Positions 23,587 through 35,382 of a DNA stretch of 64,000 bases are shown piece after piece. Below the pieces are notes generated by a model, which was not told the DNA's origin, did not search any database, and saw only the letters and a list, made by a program, of their open reading frames with translations. The stretch is from Aralia elata (taxonomy: Eukaryota > Streptophyta > Magnoliopsida > Apiales > Araliaceae). The position numbers were made by a program, and so were the translations under genes. Location of the stretch: positions 62,001 through 126,000 of the forward strand of contig JAVJAP010000215.1 of NCBI GenBank assembly GCA_034770075.1, read 5' to 3'. Position 1 is the first letter of the stretch. Each line of letters begins with the position of its first letter.

Positions 23587-24033
23587 GGCACCCAAGAATC
23601 CCTTAGCTAAGCCGCTGAAATTATGAGTTCCAATTAGAGAGAAAATCATAGTGAGAAGAGGGAAATAGTGCGGACGCCATTAATTGGTGCGATTCAGTTT
23701 CGGAGGTGCTAGCTGTGGGGGGGAATGCCCTCTAATTTCATTGTCTATTTTAGAAGAAGAAGGAGGGCAGCCACTAAGAGCCACATCGAATCAACCCCAA
23801 CCTTAAGGTATAGAACCCAGCTGCCGTGATGGTCTCTTCCCTTTCGCTTTCCTTTTCGTTTTTTTTTCTGTTGTTAGTTTATGATTGTTTGGTTGAGAAA
23901 TCTGTGTATGGAAGGACCATAGAAGGTTCAGGCAGCGTGAGTTTGTGTTTTGAATGGTTTAGTGTCGAGCCTTAGTATGCTCACAAGGTGGTTGTTGTAA
24001 TGCCTAAGTGAACTAGTTTTCTTTCGTTTAGCG

Positions 24034-26025
24034 TCATGTGTTAGGTTTGTATATAGCGCGAACATGCAATCAAATTTCATAAATAGTGCGGAAGCGTGAT
24101 AAAACGGATTTTAAAATTTTAATACAAACCATCACCATGATCTATCCTTGTGTTCAATTATCAATTAAACGAAAGAGAAAGAGAATAAGAATTATACCCT
24201 CGTAGATCAAAGCTTCCTCGGGTACAAGTACAACTTCTAGTCCTTCGTGTTCTCCTCGAATTTTACCAATGAGATTCCTTCCTTTGATCAACGTTAGCCA
24301 CCCAAGTGTTTGGCCTCTAGAGGTGATCCACCAAGGAAGAATAGGTATTCAAGAAGTTGGGTATTGGCAAAATCCTAGTTTTTATCTCTATAGAAATTGC
24401 AAGTACTCTCCACAATCTAATGCAAGAGTGTGTAACTGTCTAACCATAAATTATGATAAGACTCCTCTTATTTATAGATATAGGGAACCCTCCTAAACTA
24501 TGTAGGATTAGGGTTTTTATTTGGAAAATGTTAAATTCACAACACTTTTTGTTATTTTCACAACAAAAGTGTCGCTATAGATGTATAGCGACGATTTTAA
24601 CCGTCGTTATACATCTATAGCGACACTTTTGTTGTGGAAATAACATTTTTTTGTTGTGGATTTAACAATTTCCTTTTATTTTAATTAAACTCCTTTAATT
24701 AATTATGCTCCTAATCCAATTAGGAATTCATGTGAGAGTACTTCTATTAATTAATTCTCAATCCCTATTAGGAATTAAATAATAGTAATAGTAATAATAA
24801 TAATAAGACTTTTCTTATTAATTTATATTTAATATTTCCAAAATATTAAATAATAAATATTAAGCTATTTAATTTATTCTATCTCCATAGATTAAATTAA
24901 ATACACTTAATTTATTATTACAATTATGTCATTTACTTCTTAAATAAATATTTTTCTTTTGCGGTGTGACCCTTTAGGTTCTCCATATTAAACCGGTTGT
25001 GAACAAATCAATTAGAACAATTCTAATCTTATTTAAATAAATAAATTAAACTATTTAATTTATTTAAATAAATAATATTTATTCTACAATAAGGGTACGC
25101 CCCTTAGCGATCAACGACTTTCCAGAAAATATAGATTTCAACATTAATCACAAAAGAACCTTTCAGTGCATAGTTACCGTACAATTCAATCCTTCTACCA
25201 TACAATGTCTCAATTAAATATAAGACATGGAATTACTGTCAAGTCTTATTTTATTTAATTATATGTATTTCGATTCGCAAATGCACAACTCTAAATAATA
25301 CAAATTAGAAACTCCTTTCTAATTTCATTATACCTTGGCCAAGGACTACTGAGTTGTCATTTATCGAATCACATAGGACATTCACATCTTTTACTAGACG
25401 TGATAGATTCTTTGTTGATCATTCGCTATCTCCATGCACAACTTATTATACCCAATCATACCCTTTGATATACCTCAAAGGTCTTAAGGGACATGTCAAA
25501 GTATAACTCATCATACACAAGATACTATGATGATCTCAAGTCCAAGGATTACTTGTACTACTATCACTAGAGGAATTCCTATTGACAGGCGAGTAAAACT
25601 CCATTAGGTATTCCTTAGCGAGTCACGTTCAGTGAACTTATTCTCCAATAAGCACCTACATACTTGCTTTAGTGTCTCCACATAAATGATTATGAGATCA
25701 ATCATCCTCTTCTTAAGAGCAAGCAACGTATGTACTAATCTATCCGGATTCACTAATCCCCTTTTTAGTAATCCAACGATTAGGAACGATTTTAGTTTGT
25801 GAGCTATCTAGAATTTAGATCTCATTAGCATGATCACCATCATGATTCTAAAAGCATTGCTCAAAACTATGGGTTTATCATATTTAATATAACAGCACTA
25901 TGTAGATAATATAAAATGCCTTTTTAAAAAATCAATTCTTTTTATTAATAAATGAATAAGATTACAAAGTATATGCTACATCATATCAAATATGATTGGC
26001 TTGTGTGCATACTACTTTCATCATG
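24034..26025 (-). mobile_element. Solo LTR of the Co1 family, inverted, with TSD TCATG
   Basis: The LTR itself is 24039-26020 (minus). It starts TGTTAGGTTTGTATA and ends CATACTACTTTCA, the reverse complement of the Co1 LTR. TCATG flanks it at 24034-24038 and 26021-26025. Removing the MITE and its duplication leaves 1823 bases against 1815-1817 in Co1. No internal sequence is left, so it arose by LTR-LTR recombination. It is visibly more diverged from the Co1 LTRs than they are from each other, so it is an older insertion or another subfamily. Confidence 0.95.
24523..24673. mobile_element. 151-bp foldback MITE in the solo LTR
   Basis: The ends GGAAAATGTTAAAT and ATTTAACAATTTCC are inverted, and the two arms pair over almost the whole length, meeting at ATTTTAAC. 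The inner arms hold GTCGCTATAGATGTATAG. An 8-bp duplication TTTTATTT flanks it (24515-24522, 24674-24681); its length is fixed by comparison with the uninterrupted Co1 LTR. It has no coding capacity. Eight-base duplications suggest hAT-type mobilisation, but the ends do not look typical. Confidence 0.85.
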
Positions 26026-28849
26026 GGCAGCAGCTGTATAAAATTCAGACTTTCTTTTATGTAATGTGTTGATGTTGGTTGTTGCAGACTTATAAAAAGT
26101 GTGTTTGCATAATAGTTTATTAGATCAAAGCTTGATTATGGGTCTAGTTTTTGGCTGTTCGCAGGCCTAACAACAGGCGTGGTTGTATATTATGTTGGTA
26201 ATGTAAGCTTGTGTCATGGGTCTATTAGTTGTGGGTCTTGTGGTTGTATTGCAGATTTTAGGAAATATTAGCACCTTAAACACCTCGGCGCAATAGCAAC
26301 CTAGCAGCAGCCTGTCGCTAGCTTTGGGTTGGGTTGTTAAACTGCTAACCGATTTAATCAAAGCCTATTTAAAAGATGATCAATAATATCATTGTGTAGC
26401 TTAGGTATAAATATTATGTTAATGATTCCAAGGAATAATCAAGTCACTGCTAGTTAATTTATAAAGCTAACTAGGTGATGATATTTCCGTATTGGTTAAT
26501 AATCTCACTGTGTATCTTCTATTAACCAAAGTGTTACTTAAATGTTTAAAATATTATTTTATGTAGTAATAATATTACAATACGCTATGTATTATTAAAA
26601 TGAGTTAGTAACACTAATGGACAATTAAATCATTGCTAATTGATAATGATGCTTAAGGAGTAAAATATAATTATTACAATTAATAATATTATGTAATAAT
26701 TAACTTATTATGGAAAGGTTTAATAATAATAGTTAACACTTAAAACATTATTAAAAGAATCTAATAATATCATCGGGTGATTAAGTTCCCTAATAACCTT
26801 TAAAGTATTTTGAGTATTATCCAAGGTGGTTGTTTAACTAGTCAGTTTTTATTAAATAAATGATAACTAAGAATAAAGTCTATTCAATTATTTATTTTCT
26901 AATCAAAAATGAATAAATTGATTAATTATTATTTAATTAGTATTAAATAATAAGGGTAATGATTAACTAATTATTATTTAATATTAAATAATAATTAAAG
27001 ATAAAATAAGAGTAAGAATAAAGATCATTATTACCTAATGGTTGATAATGATTAAAGAGTGTTTAAGTTGATGAACTAATTATTTAAATAAGATTAAGTA
27101 ATAAATAATGATAATTACTCATTTAGATGTTATCTAATTAACATAAAAGTTAATAAATTAATTATTATTTAATCAATATTAAATAATAATTAAGGATAAA
27201 TAAAGTTAATAAATTAATTATTTATTAATTAAGATTAAATAATAAATAAGGGGTGATAATTATTTAATTATTATTTCATTAATATTAAATAGTAATTAAA
27301 TACAAATAAAATTAAATTAATTATTAATTAGTATTTAATTAATATTAAATAATAATATACTAATTGTTTATTATTATAAATAATAAATAAGGACAAATAA
27401 GATTAACAATTTGATTATTCAAATAATAAGTAAATATAATTAGTTACTATTTATTATTAAATAATAACTAAAGGTAACTAATTTCTATCTAACTAATATT
27501 AGATAGTAATTAAATGAAGATAGAGTTAATAAAATAAAGAGACTTTAAATAACACATTAATTAAACAATTATAATTAATTATTTAAGGGTTTAATAAGTG
27601 TTTATCACTTAAGAAAAATATTGTTAATTAATTAAATCATCAACATAAAGATCCGTTAAGTGTATTATAGGATTAAGGATAGTTTATTAAATTATGTGTG
27701 TTATGTGATTGACTTACTTGCTAAATACATAGCATAAATAAGCGTATCAATGTACAATTATACGCAGTACTAATTGATAGACCAACATTATTAATGTTAG
27801 GTTAATTGAAGAGAGTCGTATAAAGCTAGATAGCTGTCGACAATCAGGCAAGTTTCCTTTTCTTACTCATATTTTATTGAGCAAGTTCTTTAACTCCACT
27901 CAAATTATATTCGGGCAGGATGTTATTGTATTGTTAGTTATTTATTTAAGCTTAAACCTTATTTTCAAGCATGATTTAAGTGGTTTAATTACTTTACAAA
28001 TATTCCACATCGATTTTATTGATACTCGTACTTGGTGCACTTGAATTCGTACAGTCTTGGACTTGTACATTATTTAAAATTTTATAAATCATAAACTGTT
28101 TAAGATTGAGTCTGAACCCTTGTTCGGTCAGACAATTGCATGAAATTTTTATCCAGGCCAATTGATGGTATGGATTCGTAGACCGAAGTGAACACCCTCT
28201 TATATTAGGGGAGTACCCCACATATCTAATATAAGATACAAATAGTAGAGTTGAATGTTATGCATATACATAGCGTACGCGAGGCTGATCCCCTCAAGTA
28301 CATATTCTATAGCCAGTAACCAAAGGGTCAATCAGCTATTGATTCCATTGGAAGTTTATTGTTCAAAGTCTACTTGATTACCATTCATTCTAAAAACAAT
28401 TATTATTCTTGTTTCCGATATTCATATTGTTGAATATTTTTTGTATTCTGTTCATCATGATATATCCGTTATTGTTACATTTGAACTTGCTGAGCAAACT
28501 AGTTGTTCATCCTTGTTATATCATGACTTTTATTGCAGTTAAACCCGAGACTTCAGGGAAGGGCAATGATAAAGAAAAGATGAAGTAATAGACTTCAAGT
28601 AGCTGACTTTGTTTTATGCTTAGTTTAATTTACTATCAATGTAATTTGAACCCTGATTAATATTTAGGGTATGTTTTGCTTTATGTATTAAGGTTATCGA
28701 ATCTTGGGACTAGTAACACCTTTTGAATGAACAACATATGTTTATTATATTCCACATTTAGTCATTGTATGTTGTTTGGAAGTGGATGTTTGTATTGGAT
28801 CGTGATGACCGAATCTGGGCAATTGAGGCCCGAATTTTGGGGCGTCACA

Positions 28850-30278
28850 TTTGTCTTTTCTCTTCTTTAGTTTATTGTTATCTTCATTATCTTTGGTAAA
28901 CAAGTGTTTTAATTGCGACATATACTGAGCTTTTAATTGGGGATCTGTGATTTTACTAATTAAATCTATTAATAAAGATTGTTCTTCATCATCTTTAGTT
29001 AATACATTTAATCTTTTAATGCAACAATTGTTAGTACAATCATTTGTGCATAAAGTAACTTCATCAGATTCATTATCAGTTTCTTTATTAGTACTAGTAG
29101 AATCATAGGGAATATCAGGATAATCTTCAACATTGAAGTTATTCTCATTTCTTAACAATTCTAAAAGTTGTTCAGAATCGTCATTAGATATGTTTAGCTG
29201 GTTTAATTTCTGTTTTACCTTACATTCATTTTTATAATGACCTTTCTGGCCACAATTGTGACAAATTACTTTACTCTTGTCATAACCTTTTCTTTTGTTT
29301 GAATGTTTTTTACCAGAAGATTTTGGTTTATTATAATAACTGTCTTTATTATCTTTTGATTGGCTATGAGTATGTTTACGCTTATGTTTTTTATGACTTT
29401 TGTGAGTTTCAACATGCTTATGCCTGTACTTTCTTCTAGAGGGAGCAACTGGGGGTAAACCATATTGTTCACAGAAAGTTCCTAACTCATATTTAGCTTT
29501 TTTCTTATCTTTACTAGCTTGTTTACTAATATTAAAATCAATACACATTTTAAGACCTATTTTTTGTATATGGCTTATTATATCACCATAGGTTAGGTTA
29601 TCATAATCGATAAAACCTAAATCTTTACTGAGTTCTTCTCTGACTTTGTGAGCAAATAAATTAGGTAAATCATTAACAAAATTTTCTTTCCAAAATGGGT
29701 TGTTACTATTATTTCTCATCATGACACGAGAAGTGAAAACATCTTTATACCACCTAAAGTCACTTAAAGTTAGACACATAAGATTACTTAATTGGTCGTG
29801 TATTCTTTTAGTGATGTTACTAGGTGTCCCAATAAAGTGTTTTATTATGGTAAATATTAAAGTATTTACTCCATCTGGTGCACTAACCCCAATATCTTCA
29901 TTAAAGATAGGGTTGCCATCATCATCACGCTGAATAGCATGAATAACTGATGTCCTAGTGTCTTCAGTGAGATGTCTTTCCCACCAAGACCTGAGAATGC
30001 CCGTGAAACCACTAACAATTAACTCAACTATATCAGATTGGGCTAAATTGCTATAATTAGTGATATAACTATTGGCGACCATAGACATGTGATTTAATTT
30101 GTTTAAAATTTCTTGTTCACTAAATCCATCAATATTCCATTCATAAATTTTGTTAGAAGAAACAGAAAATTAATTATCTAGATTTCTTTCTTCGAATTCT
30201 AAATCCGGAGGAGTAGGTCTAGTATACCAATTTTTTGTAATACTAGCATGATTAAAAGTCAACTTATTTAGTTGATCT
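28850..30278 (-). pseudogene. Endogenous pararetrovirus capsid fragment (Caulimoviridae-like)
   Basis: One minus-strand frame runs from the E3 border at 30278 to the E2 border at 28850, with a single TAA at 30170-30172; the longest open part starts at ATG 30088. It has the conserved capsid wording of plant pararetroviruses (DFRWYKDVF, then NPFWKENF, LPNLFAHKVRE, LTYGDIISHIQK), a Lys/His-rich basic region and the zinc knuckle CHNCGQKGHYKNEC at about 29230-29275, followed by an acidic tail. The capsid binds and packages viral nucleic acid. Protease and RT should follow on the minus strand but are displaced by E2. No movement protein or other viral part is in the window. The identification rests on motif order recalled from the family and was not checked by search. 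Confidence 0.75.
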
Positions 30279-33200
30279 TGTGACAACCCGAATTTTCGAG
30301 AATAATTATAATAAGAATTTAATATAGAATAATTCTTATTATGATTCGAGTTTGAATATATATGTGTTATATATATTTATGTGATTTATTTGGTGAGCTT
30401 AATATGTATATATAAATGTGAAATATATACATAGATTCAGAATGAATGCGTTACTAGTTAATAATTGTAACGATCGCGAGCTGTGGGTAGCTTGGTAATA
30501 CGAGCTTGTGGATATTATTGTAAAATAGACTTTTATTAATAATATTATGTGTTAAGCGTTTAAAGGTTATATTATGACCTAGATTATGTGTAGGCGATGA
30601 TTGGTATGTATGAAAGTGTTCGTATAAGCTAATTTGGTGGTTTCGAGAAATATCACTAGAGTACTATTTATTGGATTAAATAAATAGTTGAAGGATAATA
30701 TTATTGAACGAGTTATTTGTTGTAAAGACGCTAACCCATGTTATGGCCAAGATATATGTGCTATGATGTATATGATTATCGGGAGTTAATCGTGAAGAGC
30801 AGCGATCGCGAATCGTGAATACCCTTGTAATTTGGGTTTATTAATATTATTAAATGGATTAAATATTATTTTCATGTGATGTCCATTAAGGTTATTTTAT
30901 AACCCGGATGATGTGAATGTATGAATTTTTATGCGTTGTTGAACCGTAGGAGTGAATAATTGATTTCGCTAAGAATCGCAAAATCACTATTTGCGGGCAC
31001 GTTTCCCGAGGTACTATTCACGCCCAAATATTTTTACGTCTTTTTCGATTTCTATTAATTTTGTTAAGACGTGTACGTGAAGGAATAATTTTTTCAAGTG
31101 TCAGAAATTTTATTTGAGCTGATACGTGATTTGGACAAATTCCATAATAATTATTTTTATGCATCCCAATAATTTATGGGAGTACCCATTTTAATTTTGG
31201 GTAGAGTTATTTACCAGTTTTGGTACAAAAGTGGGAGTTTTCGGATATATTTTTGTGTATTTGGGTACTTATTTTGACTTGGTACTCCAAGTGGGAACCA
31301 ACCAAATCACTTTCAACCAATCAAAAGCTAGGAATATGAGAGAGTGGGGGGAGTTGCCGGTAAGCTCCCTTGAGCCTCAAACCCACTTCTCCCTAAATTA
31401 CTCCTCTACTTCTCCTCTTCCATTTCATTTCCTCCCACGCCACTTCCCTTGCTCTTCCATTCCAAGTTAGCCCATCAGCAGGTAGAGAGAGTGAGGGAGA
31501 GCTGCAGTCAGAGAGAGAGTGCAGAAAGAAGGAAGAAGGAGGAAGTCGCCGGAAAAGGGAGGAGAGTCGCTGGAAAAGAAAGGAGGAAGGAGAAGAAGGC
31601 GCGGGTGAAGGAAGGAGAGGAGCCAAGAAAGAAGAACCCCTCAAAGCAAAGCCTAGCAATCTTCTTAACCTCTAGGAAGAATTTACAGAGGTAAACAAAC
31701 AATCAAATCCATTCTATTCGATTTCTTGTTAAGGTTTTCAAGTTTTTGTGGTTTTGAGCTCTTGAGCTTGTAATTCAATTTTCTGGTGATTTTTGTTGTT
31801 TTTGTTTGTGTTGGACATTTGTAAATATTGTTAAGAGGTTATGTAAGCCATTAATAATATCAAAGTGGAACAAAAATGGAACAAATCCGTACCTTGGCTT
31901 AATAAAGCAAGAACAATGGACAAAACATGGACTTTGGACTGTTGGACGATTTAGAGGACTTTGTAGCTATAATTTCGTGTTTGTTTAATTCGTTTGTTGT
32001 TATGATGTTGTACTTCCATGGGTTATGAGTTTAACCCAGTTAGAATGGTGTAAAAAGGGATTAAAACAAAGATTTGGTGATGATTTTTGTAAAGAACACC
32101 AAGAACACGAAGAACAACAAGAACACGAAAATATAGCATGAGTTGATACTTTGGCCTAAGATTTGGCCATGTTAATGTTAATGGTTAACTCTAAATTTTT
32201 GATATGTTGTAGCTCTATGTCTTATGAGTCCATAGAGTCGGGTTTGGACCAATTTGAACATGTATAGAGGAAGTTATGAAGGTTGGAGTGAAGAAAGATC
32301 GGATTGCACGAAGGAAGAAATCTGCATATTCTGGGCACCGACGCAGCCTCCGTGATTTCACTGAGGCCTTGCTAAGCTCGCTGGTCACTGGCGCAGCCTC
32401 CGTGGTTCTCACGGAGGCCTTGCTACCCTTGTGGCGCAGCCTCCATGATTTTCACGGAGGCCCCGCCGACTGCCTGAATCCAAAATTTTAACATGAACAA
32501 TTGTTAGTAAAATGACCATAACTTTTCCATATGAAGTCGGATTAGGGCGATTCAAGATGATTCGGAAAGCTTAGATATAGACCTACAACTTCCATTAATT
32601 AGAATTAAAATTTACTACCTGGACCAATTCTAAAATTGACCATCTTTAGAACTATTGTGCGATTGGAGACAATCGGAGGGCGTTGGACATGCATGTGTGC
32701 AATGTGTAATGTTTTTGACGCTATGTTATGATGTTCTAAGTTCTAAAACATGATTATTATGATTTATAATGATACTTAACATTAACCATTGGGTATTCGA
32801 CAAATTTGAATGGGTGTGCCAAGCGAACGCAATCGCGTGTCACTTGGGCGTTCGATTAGACAAGTGTGGCGTACGGACGTGCAAACGTCGTAAAGCTGTA
32901 AAAAAATGAGTATAAACTTGTTTAATATTTTGTTTTTAATAATAATAAAATATGATATAGTGTTATAACCCAATGTATGAGCATGTTAAGCACATGCAAA
33001 CTAGGCGAATTAGGTGTGTGACGTGTAAACGTCGAAACACCGCTTAAAATGTTAAAGAACTTAAATAGTGTTTCGATTTAAACAAAACGAACATTATAAG
33101 ATATGGAGTGGGATGATCATATAAACCATTATATAAGCCTTTTTAGTGGCTAATTAGTATTTTATTGTTAAATAAATTGTGTAGGATATTTGAAGGACGA

Positions 33201-33832
33201 GCCATCATAATTTAGCAAGGAACGCTTAAAGGCAAGTTCTTTCAGTAACTTGTTGACTTATTTAAATGTGTTGATGTACATGACTTGATTAATAAATCTT
33301 TCACTATTAGTTGGATTATATGCGAGCATGATTTAAGTGTGCACAATGTGTAATTATGTGACTATATTGTTCTATGTGGAACTTGAATTATTGTAAATAT
33401 ACAGTGTGAGATGCATGAGGTATGCTATGAGATGCATGATGCATATATATAGATGAATTGTATAAGATTTATAATGCATGAGTAAGATGCATAGTATGAG
33501 AATCATGATGCATGAATAAAATGTAAACTTGTATGTTACGTGAAGCATGAAATGTGAAAACTGTTAGTTCTTGTTGAGCCGTCGTGCTCATTCTTGCAAA
33601 AATAAAACTTTTGCAGATTTACGATGTAATGCAATTATCTTGATAACGTGGTGATAAGGATTTGAGATGCATGGAAACAGAAATGTTGCTAAATGTCCCT
33701 TCATTGTAATTATTTAGCCGTGATAACGGTATGCAATGTATTTATGTTTAACTGTGTAAACTTTGAGTTAAGAGTGAAGGTTATCCATTATAATAGTTAT
33801 GATGCGATTATGTAATTTAATTGCTCAGTAAA
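30279..33832 (+). repeat. E3: LTR of a Ty3/gypsy element, interrupted by E6
   Basis: Starts TGTGACAACCCGAATTTTCG directly after the pararetrovirus frame (predicted TSD GATCT, 30274-30278). It has the layout of the E2 and E4 LTRs: AT-rich left part, a purine-rich stretch after about 31380 that could be the start of the transcript, and a U5-like block at about 33575-33620 (TTGTTGAGC, CTCATTCTTGC, CTTTTGCAG). E6 interrupts it at 33833, probably a few hundred bases or less before its end. No coding part of E3 is in the window. The small ORFs at 31231-31702 are low-complexity purine/pyrimidine runs. Confidence 0.6.
32342..32462 (+). repeat. Three GC-rich hairpin repeats in the E3 LTR
   Basis: GCGCAGCCTCCGTG-type units at 32342, 32391 and 32434, each followed by its inverse: hairpins 32346-32367, 32396-32418 (perfect 9-bp stem GCCTCCGTG/CACGGAGGC) and 32439-32461. 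The other two stems each have one mismatch. Confidence 0.9.
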
Positions 33833-35367
33833 TGTTGTCCGATTTCGCAATCAATAAAACACGCGCAAGTATACGCGGTCCACAAGTAATATAAGATAAG
33901 TAAAGTGTCGAACCCACGAGGAATTATATTAAATAGTTACCAACTATCAATCGCATGAAAAATTAATCTAATTTAAACAATAACAATATGCTTTGTTTTT
34001 GTTGTTGATTAAAACTTAATAAAGACAATTTAGAAAACAAGGTTTAATTAAACAACTCTCTCTTTATCGACTAGTTAAAAAGGTCTAAGATTACAATTTC
34101 CCCCAACTCTTCGTTTGTAAATCATAACTCTCTCTTTATCGACTAGTTAGATAAAAGAATTGTTACCCGAGAAATCACAAGTATATATAAGCCTCTCTCG
34201 ATGGTCGAATACGTATTTTCTATTGTGGTGTATAGATATATCTCTATTCTACACACTAGCAAGAATCTCATATCAAGAACAATCAATAAGATACATGTCA
34301 CAAACAATCCCATTAACCATTCTATCAATTACCAACTTTCACAATAGAAATCATTAAGCAAGGATTCTCAATTGGATACATGTGTTATTTAGGTATATGT
34401 ATATCCCAAATACAATCAAATTATCAACTCTCGAGAACAATACATAAGACTCGCGTCACATAATCTCATACATTATCCATAAAGAATATCCACTTTTCAC
34501 ATGAATTAATAGCTAGGTCTCAACCTATATTCCATTTCTCAATCTCATATAGATTACCAAGGTAATTACGGGCCAAGCAATTAATCCATAAACATAGGCT
34601 ATGAACTCCAATTCACAAGAGTCTAACTAATATTCAAAAGAGAGAGCATTCAAAACAAACTACGAGTTAGGTTCCATTGAATCTTAGAATTAAAGAATTA
34701 GCTCATAATAGCTTTGAATAACATCATATTCAGATTATAGTACATAGCTTTGGAATTACAAAATAGAAACGAAATACTAGAAGTTAGAATGATAAACCCC
34801 TCTTTGGATTGATTCACGAATTGATGCTTGTTGGTATCCTTCTCTCTACCTTTCCTTCTCAATATTGTAATCTTCAGCTTCTTGGTGATGCTATGGTGTT
34901 CTTTGTTTTCCTTTGTTCTTCCTTTTTCTAGCTCAAACCCTAGCTCCCAATGTGTATTACAAAGCTTGGATAAACTCAATACAACTCGCTGGATGCCTAA
35001 TACACTGATTAATCTCTCTCCACTAGTCACCATCGTGCTCCCGAATTTGCTCCAACGAACACCCACTATCAGCACACACGACAAAGCCAGCCGCTCAATA
35101 ATCCTGACAAGCTCGCCCCGGCGGTGAAAATTGCCTAGGGAGCTCGCCCCGGCGGCCAAAAAGGCTTGAACCTGCCGCCCCGACGGTGGACCACACTGCA
35201 AGAATTACACTTTTGCCCCTGGAGTCCAAAAGTTCCACAAATGCTCATCTATAGTCGTATCCTACGAAACAATGCAATACAAGTAAAATACAACTAAAAA
35301 CACTAAAAGATAACAAAGAATTGAGCCTAAAAGATAACCAATTCGTAGGTATAAAACTCACTCATCA
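33833..35367 (-). repeat. E6 3' LTR
   Basis: 1535 bases, minus strand from TGATGAGTGAG at 35367 to GTCCGGACAACA-type end at 33833 (plus strand TGTTGTCCGATTTCGC). Contains GCTCGCCCCGGCGG twice (35111-35124, 35142-35155) and a variant CTGCCGCCCCGACGG (35172-35186). Near its left end is the word AAGTATACGCGG...GTGTCGAACCCACGAGGAA, common in plant LTRs. CTCTCTCTTTATCGACTAGTTA is present twice (34054-34075, 34128-34149). Confidence 0.65.
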
Positions 35368-35382
35368 AATACCCCCAAACTT
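35368..35382 (-). promoter_or_regulatory. E6 polypurine tract
   Basis: Minus-strand AAGTTTGGGGGTATT directly before the LTR start TGATGAG. Confidence 0.7.

Larger units (their letters stand above)
9462..28849 (+). mobile_element. E2: Ty3/gypsy chromovirus (Tekay-like), interrupted by E1, Co1 and a solo LTR
   Basis: Visible parts in order: end of gag with zinc knuckles, protease, RT, RNase H, integrase (9464-13037), the integrase end plus chromodomain (22292-22541), PPT (22576-22588) and 3' LTR (22589-28849). The 5' part lies left of the window beyond E1. Co1 splits the integrase reading frame exactly, with TSD ATTCT. The right end GGGGCGTCACA mirrors the LTR start TGTAATGCCC and abuts the pararetrovirus capsid frame, so E2 inserted into that viral fragment (predicted TSD TTTGT, 28850-28854). 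E2 is old: ten nonsense codons but no frameshift in its coding part. Confidence 0.8.
22589..28849 (+). repeat. E2 3' LTR, interrupted by solo LTR at 24039-26020
   Basis: Starts TGTAATGCCCGTGAA after the PPT and ends GGGGCGTCACA at 28849. Removing the solo LTR and its duplication leaves about 4.27 kb, long but plausible for this lineage. The left block (22589-24038) holds the promoter (TATAAATA at 23579-23586). The right block (26021-28849) includes a very AT-rich stretch at about 26350-27650 made of ATTAAATAATAATTA-type units, then a U5-like block at about 28475-28560 with CTTGCTGAGCA and a TTGCAG motif that E3, E4 and E5 share. Assigning the right block to E2 rests on its matching end and on the reading frame it interrupts. 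No second copy is available here. Confidence 0.65.

Noticed and set aside
26350..27650. AT-rich stretch as a possible centromere or replication origin
   Set aside because: It is low-complexity sequence inside the E2 LTR, with no satellite array or other support.
31231..31702. Overlapping small ORFs rich in Arg/Lys or Ser/Leu
   Set aside because: They come from purine-rich DNA read in several frames in the E3 LTR.
32215..32491. 65- and 71-codon ORFs over the E3 GC repeats
   Set aside because: They are frames produced by the hairpin repeats, and both strands are open for the same reason.
34698..35201. 167-codon minus-strand ORF in the E6 LTR
   Set aside because: It lies wholly inside the LTR, spans the GC repeats and an A/G-rich stretch, and resembles no known domain.
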